From Zeugodacus cucurbitae (lineage: Eukaryota > Arthropoda > Insecta > Diptera > Tephritidae): a stretch of 64,000 bases of DNA. Shown here piece after piece: positions 35,088 to 47,159 of this stretch. The notes beneath the pieces are model-generated. The model saw only the letters and a list, made by a program, of their open reading frames with translations. It was not told the DNA's origin and searched no databases. Each line of letters begins with the position of its first letter. Within the stretch, counting starts at the first letter, position 1. Where the stretch lies: positions 58,488,732 to 58,552,731 of the forward strand of contig NC_071668.1 of assembly GCF_028554725.1 (NCBI RefSeq), written 5' to 3'. The position numbers and the translations under genes were made by a program.

Positions 35088-35790
35088 AGAAGAACTTGCC
35101 ATATTATTATAAAATTTGTATGCTGCAGAGCTTAAAAGCTTCAAAGCTTGCCTAACAAAAGCTTCGACAAAATTTTTTTGTAAAAAAAGGGAGATTTTAA
35201 TATAATAGTTGATCGATTTATGATATATTATAATGAAAAATATATGCCGCAGAGCTTAAAAGCTTCAAATCTTGTCTTACAAAAGCTTTGTATTCATTTT
35301 TGACAGAAAGGTGAGAAATTCATATAATAACTGATCGATTTATAATATCTTGTAATGGAAAATATATACTGCAGAGCTTGAAAGCTTCAAATTTTGCCTT
35401 AGAAAAGTTTTGTCTTCATTTTTCACAAAATGGTGAGAAATTAATATAATAGTTGATCGATTTATAATATATTATAATGGAAGATATATACTGCAGAGCT
35501 TGAAAGCTTGCCTTACAAAAGCTTTGTATTAATTTTTGCCAAAACAGAATGATTTCATATAATATATGCTCGATTTTATGATATATTACTATGAAAGATA
35601 TATGCTATAATGCTTATGCTTAAAAGCTCCAAAGCTTGCCTAACAAAAGTTTTGACTTCGTTTTTGACAATGCGGAAGTAATTATATAAAATCTGATGGA
35701 TTTTATGATATTTTACTGTAAAATAAATATATATTCTACGGAGCTTAAAAGCTTTAAAGTTTGCCTTACAAAAGCTTTGTTTTTTTTTAT
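35088..35790. repeat. Tandem array, six degenerate ~122-bp units
   Basis: Each unit carries CTGCAGAGCTTAAAAGCTTC, then TTGCCTTACAAAAGCTTTG, a purine-rich stretch and GTTGATCGATTTATGATATA. Anchors lie near 35124, 35248, 35371, 35492, 35612 and 35739. The fifth and sixth units are the most diverged. The GAGCTTAAAAGCTTC segment contains a self-complementary AAGCTT core. No coding potential. Confidence 0.85.
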
Positions 35791-38700
35791 CAATATTAGA
35801 TGGTATGTTAGTGGCTCATTAAAGTGATATACTACTCACTATTCTATCTCTATTTCTTTATACCAGTTTAATAAATTTATGCCAGTTTCATGTTCGATTT
35901 CCAACCCTATTGCATATAAAAATAATTAATAATTTTAATTTACTGCGTGATGAGTTGTATCAGAAAGTCTCTTGGGTAAGCACCAAAATCGTAACATAAA
36001 TCAAATCATTTAATATTTATAATCGAAAGAATACTCTGTGCTTGAATTACATTTATTACAAATCCAAACATATTTTCTGGAATATTAAGATTTTAGTATC
36101 CAAGTCCATAAAATAGTACTTTTAAAAGTTGCATTTTTCATCGGAGCTCTTCGGATTGGTAGAAGAAACAACAGCTTGGAGTGGATCTCAGATAAAGGAG
36201 ATCAAAGAATGGATGAATTAACCATGAGTTCGTAGTCAACTAGATTTGCTAACAAGCCCAAAGTTATTATGTCGATATAAAACTCTTGGGAATTTAGGTT
36301 CATTCATGTAGCCTTAAAGAGGCTAAACACTCTGTAAAAAAAGCTTGTACACTTTTGAAACGAATGTGCTTTGGTGTATAGTGGTTGCTGTTAATTTCAT
36401 AAAGGGTCTGGTGTTTTGAATGAACATGTCGTCGAGACTGTCACACCCGAGTAGAATTATCTCATTAAACCTATCAGTTCGTTGTTCAATTAAAATACTT
36501 CTTGAGGCAACTAAAAACTCGTAAAAGATTTTTTGTATGAGAGCAATTTCACCTCGGTTGCTAAAAAATAAAATTCCGTCTACAGTTTTGACTTCAAAGA
36601 ACTGACCATAGACGTTCAAGATCCATTCGAGATGACATAAAATATTATAAATTCGCTTACAGTACCAAAATACAACACAAAAATTATAAGAAAATCCCAG
36701 TCAAACAACAAGAAATTTCTGAAACACAGTATGAATAAATAAATCACAGTTTCGACATAACATTGTTCACCATTTTTTTATGCTCGTCGCACTTAAAATG
36801 AATGCTGCAATCTCAGCAAATTCGGGAACTTTGATAAATGTGTATTGTGCCCCCGGTTGCCAACGTGTAGTATTTATTTTGCATTTTATGAGCTACCCAC
36901 TGGATTTGTCACACAAAACTTTTTCACCAAAAGCCAGAAGCAGCTGCACGATATCATTAGATTTTCTCTATGTAAAAATATATGCATCTCCCTGGGAATA
37001 AATTATATAATTTTTTGTTTATTTTGTTTAGGTGTCAGCCTTCCATCTCCATTCCACGTCGAAACACACGGTGTACACTTGTCACTCCTTCGTTAAATAT
37101 TGTGATTTTCATTGTGAAAAAAATTTGTATGAAATAGTTTTTACTATCCCCATACAACAATTGGCCAGAACAGTGCTAACACTGTTACCTCGGCTCTTCA
37201 TCCGGACCGTACGATTTGCCTACTCGTATCTTATTATTTCCCTAACTCGGCCCTACCCACTTTCCACATTCATTGTGTCTGTGTCCGTGTCTGTGGTTTG
37301 TTGTACTATATAATTCTCTTTTGCCCACTTTCCTTTCGAAATACCTATATCCAGTGGCAAACCTTAAGCGCCGTAGAGTCCTTTACTTTTTTGGGGTGAG
37401 TGTCCGTTAAAATATGTTGCCAGTTTTATCTAGTGCAATTTTTCTCTGTTTTACTACTGTTATTTGCGTGTTGCTGTTCTTGATTTTTGCCATCAATTAT
37501 ATGGTATGAGAAGGCGTACGTGTTTGCCCCGTAAGTTTAGTGACTGAAGCGGAGAATACGTTGGTTTGTGTTTACATTTGAATTTCTGGAAATTGCATGG
37601 TGGTAAAGAACTTCAATTACAATTGCAAATGAGATTGGTTGAATGTATGTCGGAATACATAAATCTGGGTAGCTTTGTCACTGCCGTGACGTACAGTTCT
37701 CAGTATATTACTCCAGGAGCATATCTCTTATTGTCTGAGATTCCTCAGTCATACACTAGGCATAAATCAAGTTCTGTTAAATGAATCCGCTGGAGGACTA
37801 TATATCTGTTCTGGAACTTTCAATCCAGGAACGCGATATTAGGGGAGTTTTTTTTAAATGGTTTCCTACAACAAAAGACATTTCTAGGGACTGTTCCGAC
37901 TTAGTCAAGCTTAGGTATCTGTTTTTAAAACCAGATTCAATTATCAGAGAAATGGAACATTAGAATATGTGGTAGAGACGTCAGTAAAATTCTTTACTCG
38001 CCAAAGCCGAATTAAGTATGGAAAAAGTCGGAAGATGTGGAACCTGGAGTTTCGGACTTATATCTTTGGTAACTATTTCTGACAGTTGTTTCTTCTTACT
38101 ATTAATTTTTAACAGATCAGAGTTCATATCGTGACAATTTTTAAAGATTATTTCTTTTGCCGAATGAAGGAGATAAATGGAGTTCATAGTGACATTCTGC
38201 CGGTTTACCTGTTCCATTAACGTTATTTCAGCAATCTAATTAAATTTTATGGACTCAAGAACTGGCATGCTAAGTTCCTATCTTTGATTCGGCAACATAT
38301 TCTATAGGCCGAGACCAATAATGAACTAGTTTTAATTGGGATAATAATTAATCTGACAGGAGTGTGTATAATTCATAATTTTTAGGTCAGTTAGAAAACA
38401 TCAGTGCCTTACCAGCATTATATGAAGAGGATAGATATTCTTTTATTTCATGTGACGGAGTAAATGCTTCGAAGATGCTGTAAGAATTATATGACTTTCA
38501 AGTCCTCGCAGAATAAAATACACAAAACATATAAACACAATGTTTGGGAAAGTCTGAGTAACGAATTAAGTTTTCAGTTCAATTGATCCAATTAAGATAA
38601 GCAATACGTTAAACTTTGGAGAGATTTTGTAAAGAGAGTACTGTAAAGAAAATGTGTAAAGGGCTATACAATAGACCAAAATAAATGTTACCATAGAGGA

Positions 38701-40630
38701 AGTGTAAAATTAAAGAACTTTTAGTAAAAGTTAGTCTGAAAAATGCATTCCTAAAAACTCACAATAGTTGAAATATTAAATATTTGCTCAAAAATGGATA
38801 TTGTTTACAAGCGTTAGAGAGTAGCGAATCGAACACATTATACCAGATGTTCTTGTAAATTGTTATTTGACACATTCATAATAGTACGTCTTGTCTAAAA
38901 TGTAAGAAGTAAATCAATGAAGAAAGTGTTCATACCACTTTATTGAGTTACCTACGTACTCTCTAGTAACGAATTCAACTCGGTCACTTTGTGGTTGCTG
39001 TTACACGTAAATGGACAAGAGAACAGCAGAATATTAGAAACCATGTAGGAAGGAATTAAGGTTTAATCTTGTCTTCAAAAAATATATTGAAGTAACTCTC
39101 TAATGTTGACTTGAATGGATTAAAATATAGGCAAAAAAATTCTTCAGAAAATTTTGGTTTAAATCGATAGAGGTCATATTACAAATTTCTGATTATATGT
39201 ATCAAATCAGTGATAAATGTTCAGTTTTAAATTTTTTTTTTTACGAAAATGTTCATAGAATATGCTAATTAAACGTAGTAAAAATTAAAATGCTGTATAT
39301 TCACTAGAAAAAAAACTTTTAACGTTTATTCAAAAACATTCCTTGACAATTCCTCGAAAAAGTAGTGCTGTAATTATGACAACAACCATAAAATGTCGCC
39401 ACTGAAAGCCAATGAAATATCCAAATAGTGTTGAAGTATGCGGAACAGTGTAAAAAAAGATAAATATGAAATCAAATTTTCGGAACCATAAAGTATGCAT
39501 TTCACTTAACTGTACATTTGCATTTGCCAGAAATAAATGCATACCTACATACTCATATGCAAGTTTGTAAAAGTGTTAAAAAATGCAGAAAAAATGTAAA
39601 CGTTGTCATATTTTCCCTGTATTCATTTGACTACATTCCATTATGCATACATAGACACATGCGTAAATGCAGTGGCTGCCATATCGCGTGAATGTTTGCG
39701 GTTAAAAAAATATGCAGCGTTGATTAATGCAGTGTTGATTTCCTTGAATGTGCTGCTACATACACTTTTCACTTTTATGAATGAATTACCGTTAGCACAT
39801 GTGCTATGGTCGAGTTTACTTTCATCGGAAGTGAAGGGTGGGTTTGTTAAGGGCAATAATGTGGAAGACCATTGGTAGCTCACTTCAATGTAATCTTTCG
39901 GGAATTTTTAAAATGAAATTGACACCAAATTTCAACCAATATTCTTGCGAAAGAGGTCCAGGCCATGTTTCTGAACTTGATTCCATGTAACTAACAAGTG
40001 TCGGAACGTGTATGAACTCATTCTACGGTACGACATTACCAAGAAGCCTGACTACAGGAAAATGTTTGAAATTTGTTCTTGAATAGAGAACGAAAAAATT
40101 ACTGTTTCTGGTACTGGGATGATATTACAGCACTCCCAAGAGTGGTATTGCCCTCAGACATTTTAAACACCCGCTGCTGATACTGAAGTACATAGAAAAG
40201 CTTAACAGCATTGAATCAATAAAACATGATAACCATGGTACTGAGATTAATGGATCAGAAATAATCAGATGATTTCATCGCTAAAGATTCAGATGATAAC
40301 TCTCGTCTTTAGGGACAAATTAAGACTAATTGTAGCGGATATGTTAATGAATTGCGTATTCGGAGTAGATTGATCTCTCTAATATTCTAGATTAATAACT
40401 GAATGTCTACGTTAACGCTTAGTTTTTTTTGGTTGTTGAGGACAGTATTATGGATAGATCTGCTTACAAAGCAAAGATAATAAGAATTTCATATTACCAA
40501 ACTTGTTCTGAAGTTTAAAATAGGGACTATTTTAAAAAATATGCACGTACTGGTTTAAGCTCTATTCTGATGGATAGTTTTGGAACTATCAGTGAATATA
40601 TGAGAAAATTTGTTAGTCACGATTTTTATA
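35791..40630. other. Long stretch without supported genes
   Basis: Several short frames exist (36323-36619 minus, 37566-37963 plus, 37981-38217 minus, 39603-39883 both strands) with mixed composition, but I recognise no family. None has a start context, splice pair or neighbour supporting it. The 36.1-38.6 kb part is slightly less AT-rich and may be an old transposon too decayed to name. 38.6-40.6 kb is featureless to me. Confidence 0.35.
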
Positions 40631-41340
40631 TTCTCGCAACATGTTGCACAGAGTATAATAGTTTTGTTCACCTAACGGTAATTAGATACAGGGTTATATA
40701 TACGAAAATGATCAGTTTGACGAGTACAGTTTAAATTCTATTATCTGTCTGGCCGTCCACCTGTCTGTGCCTGTGTGTTTTCGTGTTTTTAGACCACAGC
40801 CAATCGGTAAACATATGAAGTGCTTTAACTAGGCTATAAATAAAGTTATGAAAGAAAAAGTTGATAAAGAGGATCACAGTAGAGAGGGTGATATTTGGGT
40901 GGAATTTTGTTTCGAAAAGTGGACGTTGCCCTTTTCCTACTATGTTTTGTGCATATATTATAGTCTTCTAAAGCTAGATTAATTAAACTTTCTATAGTCA
41001 TTTCCCATTAGCACTTTATAATGCAGCATGAAGATATTTTGAAAACATGCTGTTGCAGGTCTTAAAATCGCCGATTCTGGGTAGTAATTTCACCGAAAAT
41101 ATCGTTAAATCTCTCAGATAGTCAAAATTTTTATTTATGAAATTAATATATTGTCGAAAATATTCAAAATCAGGTCAATACTGCCTCCATATACCTGATA
41201 TACCCTTCAGTCCTCCGGTGGACTCTATACCCTATATATCGGTTAATAAGTGAGATATGTGAGCAAAATTAAGTGAACGCACATATATTCTTGGATATAA
41301 TGTAGCTTTGTGGAAAAAGTAGTTTAAAGCGGTTAAGGAA
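40631..41340 (+). mobile_element. Interspersed non-coding repeat (copy B), truncated
   Basis: It starts TTTTATATTCTCGCAACATG, then TTGCACAGAGTATAATAG and a TTCACCTAACGGTAATTAG block, as in the repeats at 32.3 and 51.07 kb. Further in are ATATTATCTGTCTGGCCGTC-type sequence and, near its right end, TTCACCGAAAATATCG and AATAAGTGAGATATGTGAGC shared with copy A. The terminal CTTAGCCTTTCC sequence of copy A is absent, so the right end is lost. No open frame of quality. Confidence 0.65.
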
Positions 41341-43113
41341 TTACTTCACCCCCTTTCTAATGAACCTTACGCTGCTTAAATATTTTGTTAGTTTAAAAAA
41401 TGAAATAAATAAATCGCGAGAGTATTCCAGACATTATCTGTTTATAACTGGGTCAATTAAATCAATTAAATCGTCAACAATAAAAATTATTGTAGTTATA
41501 AATTTATTTATGTTGGATAGAAAGTAAAGAGCTAAAATTATTAAGATTATTCAACGAATCACAGGTCAAGAGTTCAAATCTCAATCAAGAAAAAATTCTG
41601 TGAACTTATTTTCTGGTTATAAATAGAGATTTAATGAAATCAGTAAGTCTAAAGGACAACAATGAAAAAAGTATGTCCTCCTGTATAAAAAATTCGAACA
41701 CTCAACATGAAATACCCACTAACAAAAAAAAAAAAAAAAATGAATCCATTATTTCATCAAAAAAACATTACGGTTGTGTACTAAATGCTTAAGTGGCGCG
41801 CAGCGCGTTACAGCAATTAGTTATCTGGCCACACATTCGCACAGATTTTCATGTAACCTGCTGAATATTGTATGGATTTAATAATTTTATGACAGTAAAA
41901 TGTAAGCACAACAACAACAACAAAGTGGAAACGTAGTGACAAACTGCTGTGACATGAAAGGGCTGTGAAGAGTAGCAAAATAGCTGTTGTTAAGTGTTTT
42001 AGGGTAAGCTGGCCGGCAAAAAGGTTACTCATACGGCACGTGTGTGTGGAAAATTTGTGTTTGCTGTGGAGTGAATAAGTAAATATGTATTTATTTGTGC
42101 ATATTTACATAAATAAGCGTGTATCTGATTATTTAAGAAGTGTTTGTGTCACATTGAAACTATGTATTGCCACTCTGATTTGACATTTTGCGTTTTCATA
42201 TAAATGTAAAAACAATAATTTTCTATAATTTATTGTTTACATAGTTTCATAAAGCTTGCCGTAGTTACACACACTACACGTCACCTTGATTGAGTAGCCA
42301 ATTAATAGTTTGATTGAGACCTTTTCAGCAATATGCGCAATAAATAACTTTCTATTGACACATTGTTGGGCATAAAAACCAAAAACAGCAAACAGAAAAG
42401 CGAAAAAAAAAGCAAAAAAAAAAAAAAAAGAAATGCATCAAATTGCTGCCTCAACCGGAAACGCAAAAAAAAATATTGTTCCCACACCTACAGCATATTC
42501 GCACGCCCCACACTGGAAGCAAACAATTGACTTTTGCACTTTTTTCGCTTGACTGTTTTTGCGTTTTTTGTTGTTTTTATTTTTATTTTTGTTTCTTGTT
42601 CTTTTTTCTTGCTGCCATTATCAACGCGCTACGCTGTTGTGGTCAAAGTCGTTATTATTAAGTTGTTGTTGTTGTTGCTATCGTGCTGTTTCAATTCAAT
42701 TTCGCGTCACTGCACATTTTTTTTAACTACACGCTGGTTGTTGTTGTCGTTTTTTGCTTTTATATTTTTGCAGCAAAGCTGCTATGTGCAATCACATCCT
42801 CTCTCTCTCTCTCGCTGCATATATGTACATACATACATATATACACATGTGTGTGTGGTGTGTATTGCAAAAAATGTCACACATGCAAATTTATGTTGGT
42901 GCGCATACTTGTTTACCGTTCATCTCGTAAATGTAAGCGCAGCTCTGCTATGTGGCGCGAAATTTCTCATTGCACTGGAATACGAGATGCGTTGTTGGCG
43001 TGCTGTTTGATCGCCACCATGTGCAAATTATCAATTTCTTTGTTTGTTATTTTTGCTTAGCAAATATTGTGTGCGAATTTATGCACATAACTGTATTAGG
43101 GTGCGTTATATCG
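41341..43113. other. Non-coding stretch with poly-A, TTG and CT simple repeats
   Basis: Poly-A runs lie at about 41725-41741 and 42411-42430, ACAACAACAAC at 41910-41921, TTGTTGTTGTTG near 42664-42676 and a CTCTCTCTCTCTC/CATACATACATA cluster at 42799-42843. The longest open frame outside transposons (42534-43010) lies here, but it consists of Phe/Leu/Val-rich and microsatellite-derived peptide, so I do not call it a gene. Confidence 0.45.
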
Positions 43114-43690
43114 CTTATTATACCTTGAACAGAGTATATTAAGTTTGTCACGAAGTTTGTAACACCCAGAAGGAAGCGTCGGAGGCCCTATAAGTATGTT
43201 GTACTAAGTCGATTTAGCCATGTCCGTCTGTCTGTCCGTCCGTCCGTCCGTCTGTCTGTATATATACGAACTAGTCCTTCAGTTTTTAAGATATCGTTTT
43301 GAAATTTTGCAGAAGTTATTTTCTCTTCAAGAAGCTCATTTGTCGGAACTTTGATATCGGACCACTATATCATATAGCTGCCATACAAACTGAATGATCG
43401 GAATCAATGGCTTGTATGGAAAACTTCCGCATTTTACTACATATCCTCACGAAATTTGGTGTGAGTTATTGTTCATAGAAATAATTTAATCTCCGAAAAA
43501 ATTGTTCAGATTGGTTCACTATAGCATATAACTGCCATACAAACCGAACGATCGGAATCAATGGCTTGTATGGAAAATTTTCGCATTTGACGTGGTATCT
43601 TCACGAAATTTGACATGGATTACTGCTTAAGGTAATAATATAATCTCCGAAGAAATTGTTCAGATCGGTTAACTATATAACCTTAATATT
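43114..43690 (+). mobile_element. Interspersed non-coding repeat (copy D) with internal ~154-bp tandem units
   Basis: It starts TATTATACCTTGAACAGAG, TATATTAAGTTTGTCACG and GTTTGTAACACCCAGAAGG, continues through a GTCTGTCCGTCCGTCCGTCC run (about 43228-43258), and then carries an internal unit: CTGCCATACAAAC, CGGAATCAATGGCTTGTATG, TCACGAAATTTG and a TAATCTCCGAA-AAAATTGTTCAGAT block. It repeats with ~154-bp offset (43380 and 43534), and a third unit begins near 43660. Sequences of this style are widespread in higher-fly genomes in my recollection; the transposon class is not established here. Non-coding. Confidence 0.7.
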
Positions 43691-44049
43691 TCTAGCAAAC
43701 AACCCGGCTAAAAAGAATTAGTAAAATGTTTTCTTTTTTTCTTACTTACATTTTCCTACGTCTATAGATTTGCTTAAACACATAGTTACTAAAAGAAATG
43801 CACCTGTGAAGGGTATATTAGCTTCGCTACAGCCAAAGTTAACGTTTGTTCTTGTTGTTCATTTCATTTCTAAATTCTACGAAATTAGGTTGGGAGTTCA
43901 AAAACATTATGTTGAGATTTATTCCTCAATTTATAAGGTTGATCAAGAATAAATACTTATAAATCTTCGATTAATTTGTTTTTTCGATTTTTTTTTTATT
44001 TTGAACAACTCTTAAGTATAACAAGTTTCGAAACAAATTTTATAAGCTT

Positions 44050-44500
44050 TGTGGGTATTGTTCAAAAAATAACGGGAATCGTATAGTTTTAAATTTTGCA
44101 GGATTGGAGAGTTACATATGTTGATATACATGCCCCTTAGATTCGATAAAATTTGCAGTCGCAAAGGTTAGACGTAGGCTTTTGAGCTTGACGATTTTCG
44201 TTTATAAAGAGTCAAACTTCATTGCTTGTTCGTGGAAAAACAATACTGTAACAATTCTCTAACCACCATATCCGCCAGACATGACATGTGTGACTTTTTT
44301 ATTTCCAAAAATAAAGAGAACCTTAAAGGGACGTCATAAAAGCTTACCAGGAATCGCTAAAAGAGGCAATGTTCATACCAAAAATCGAGTTTGAGAAGTG
44401 TTTCGACGAGACAAGTGAGACAACATTAATGCAGGCGAATGAATAAATATTTTTTTTTAAACGAAAAACAAATAAAAATTTCGGGATTCTAAATCATAAT
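44050..44500 (+). pseudogene. Internally deleted mariner element (copy 2)
   Basis: The left terminus TTCAAAAAATAACGGGAATC matches that of the 33.56 kb copy. The interior again enters the transposase late: TTGCTTGTTCGTGG then AAAAACAATACTGTAAC, followed by a proline/aspartate segment (PPYPPDM) and FPKIKRTLKGRHKSL, the mariner C-terminal signature downstream of the last catalytic aspartate. GAAGTGTTTCGACGA and ATTAATGCAGGCGAATGAAT mirror the other copy. The right terminus is degraded. It shares the same overall truncation as copy 1 but preserves different residues. Confidence 0.75.
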
Positions 44501-44959
44501 TTATTATTAAATATAGAGAGTGGTTTAGAAGTATACTGTTGGTAAATGATTTGCTACTTTTTTGATCTCATAACCCATACCAATCGTCTAACTGAAAATG
44601 GTTTCTATCTCGAATAGATCTAGATCGCGTGCTATGATTGCTTTAGAGTATTTTTGTAGGACTTACGTCAAACAAAAGTGTTTTCTGTGGAACAAGTTAC
44701 AACTGAGGAGTTGGAAGTCTTTATTAGAGTTGTTACTGAAGAGAGAAAGTTGAAATAATTGTGTCAATTAAAAAAAATCTAAATTTAACAGACGAAATCT
44801 TTACATTAAATTTGATGGTGACGAGGGGAATTCGGTGTGATTATTAATCTAACAACGTGATAATAAAATACGTATAATAAAAAAAAATTATGAGCTCTGG
44901 TAAAGGCGAGGGGCTCCTCAGATCTCAAGCGATTCATCCTATACCAGAAGGATCTAGCA

Positions 44960-45440
44960 ACTCTGCCATTTCCCGCGATTCCGCAATGGCCAGGCACCCG
45001 GACCAGTTCTATCATGAAGTAGCCACTGATAGTGATAATAATTACTCAACCAGTCTTAAGCGTACAGTCAACGAACTCAAGGCTAGTATCGCCACTTCAC
45101 TGTCAGAGTGAATCGCCAGTTCTCTGAAGGTTGCTTCGTTGCGCTTCGGAGCAATATATTCGCCGCTACCTTTTTAGCAGTCAATTCCAATTGAAAAACG
45201 CCGCAGTAGTCGGAAAGCCTGAAACTAAAGTTGCTAAGAAGTTCCCCACAGTAAACTTTTCCACCTAACTTCCCCGCCTAATTCGAACGATCCGTGAAGG
45301 AGCTCACCGCGCCTCTACTCCAGCGACTTATTACCTCCTAAACCTTCCTCTAAGGAATAAGGGTAAAGAAGGGATAGCCAGGACTAGGCTCGGCGACATG
45401 GCAATGATCGAATAACCTCGGGACGAAGTCGACGTGTGCG
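44960..45440 (-). pseudogene. LINE RNase H domain fragment, antisense
   Basis: On the minus strand three frame-shifted pieces spell an RNase H domain. First comes GGKVYCGELLSNFSFRLSDY then CGVFQLELTAKKVAANILL (about 45275-45130). Next is LAIHSDSEVAILALSSLTVR then LRLVE (about 45120-45055). Last is MIELVRVPGHCGIAGNG (about 45015-44965). The HSDS aspartate and the VPGH histidine are the catalytic-type residues of LINE RNase H; a TDRS segment near 45295 would be the first aspartate. GIAGN is exactly where the 10.65 kb fragment (GIARNCKADQ) begins, so both look like one family. An opposite-strand frame (44890-45111) reads well but is only the shadow of this domain. Sequence 45300-45440 probably belongs to the same element. 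Confidence 0.8.
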
Positions 45441-47155
45441 TGGATTTATGTGTGCCCAGCCACGCACTCCTCTAAAAGCTTCTCAGTCTCACTGCAGAAG
45501 AGCAGTTAAAAATGTTTATCTTGGCTTCCACCTCATTTATTATATACTTATAAGTGTCGTTCCTTGGGATATTTTCGCAGAAAAGTCGGATGGTACGAAA
45601 TACGATTATAAATTTTAATGCGACTATAAGAGTAAAGTTGAACGAAGTCAGACTGTAATTATCCAAATTCACTAACTGTGTTTCCAAAATTTAAATAGTG
45701 CGCTTATATACTCATACTCTTAACTTCTTCATTTCTCGAAATTTTCTAAGTTAAGCACCCAGCGAACTTCTTCACCACAATATTACGTAACCACGAACAC
45801 GAGCCGCCATTGAGCTTTAATAATCAAAGCCTGGTCACTATGCATTTCATTGGTTTAACCTACTAACCTCATTACTATTTCAGCGCGAGTGAAATGTGGG
45901 TCCACACATGCCGCCTTCACTGGGTGATTAATTGCTTTTTTTCGAGTCGCATTGCATGCTCGAATATTTACTTTATTTCGAAAGTGTCGAAAACCGTTAC
46001 AGCTAGTGTACAAACATAGGAATTTATAACTCATAAAGTTTTGTTGTTGTGTTTGCTTTGATTTGTGTGGATTTCATGTGGCGCACGAGTAAATATTGAA
46101 TGGAAAATTAAATCAGAGAAGCGGTAGTGTGGTGGCAGGAGGGTGTGGTTCAATATTAATTCTTTTATTTTCACTGATGTGCAAGTGGAAAAAAACTGCT
46201 GAATATGCAAGAATGATTCAGATTTGAGGTAGTTGAAGTGCAGGTTTGACATTACTTTTTTCGTTGGAAATCAGTAATGTAGAAAGTAATGATATTGTCA
46301 AGAATACAATCTAATAGTATAGTTAGCGATTGCAGAGTGAAAACCAAAACTATTTGGAGCTGAGATAACCCGAGCTCAGTAGATGCATAGCATCCGTAGC
46401 CAAAAAGATAAATGTGGCAAACTGATTTCGTTTTAGTTTTCCAATGAATATCAGGAGTATGGACTCTTCGCAAATCCAAATTAATTTAATTTAACATTAG
46501 GATTATAGTTGAGAAACCTTTCGCACAGCCGGCTACTCGATTAAAGATCAGCTCTTTTACATTATTGCTTTTGCTGCTCATAAGAAGAAGAAGCTGATTG
46601 CTTTTTTGTGAATAACCACAACCAAATTTTCAGCTTGAGCAATAACCCGCAGAGTTGCATTCCGGTTTAAACTCGATTTGTATTCAATTAAAAGTTAATT
46701 ATGTGAAATAAGTTTTTGTATTTTGTATGATAATTAGATGACCTAAGTTAGCGATTTAATAGAGTAAAGACCGGTTAATTGAGCAATTAATTCCTGTGCG
46801 AAAAGGCTATTACAGTCAAAAGAGATGAAGAGAAAAGGCCTTCAGTGCTAACCGGTTATCTACCTTCAACTGTTTCGAACTTCTGATTCGTACTATTGAT
46901 GTGGGTTTGGATATTAGCGCTAATGAAAGGAATTGCAATCCTCTGGTTCAAAATATATTTCCCTATGGCTGGAAGAATATATGACATTATTTTTTCATTG
47001 CAGGAATTTAGTTGGAACCTCGAATATTTAAAAGGATTTATTTATAAAGGGGTTTTCAATACGAGCAATACAAAAGTTTTAAATGGAACAAAAACGGTTT
47101 GAGATATCAATGAAATTCGTTAATCCTGTGAAAGTACATTTGATGCCATTATGTA
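45441..47155. other. Non-coding stretch
   Basis: No gene or transposon recognised. Short frames on both strands at 45.4-46.5 and 46.9-47.1 kb have no support. Confidence 0.4.
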
Positions 47156-47159
47156 TGGA

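Noticed and set aside
36323..36619. 98-codon minus-strand frame of mixed composition
   Set aside because: No family recognised, no splice or start support, and the length is not exceptional for this amount of sequence. It might be a decayed transposon.
37566..38217. Cluster of short frames on both strands
   Set aside because: Ordinary-looking peptides, but no motif, no consistent exon structure and no neighbour to support a gene.
41575..41605. tRNA-like GAGTTCAAATCTC T-arm
   Set aside because: The stem is only 3 bp plus mismatches, and no acceptor, D-arm or anticodon arm fits upstream.
42534..43010. 158-codon open frame, longest outside the transposons
   Set aside because: Translation is Phe/Leu/Val-rich and then microsatellite-derived (CTCTCT, CATACATA, GTGTGT). 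Overlapping long frames exist in another phase, and there is no domain, conservation or splice argument.
44890..45111. Plus-strand 73-codon frame with plausible gag-like composition
   Set aside because: The opposite strand spells RNase H motifs (IHSDS, VPGHCGIAGN) that match the other LINE fragments, so this frame is the antisense shadow.
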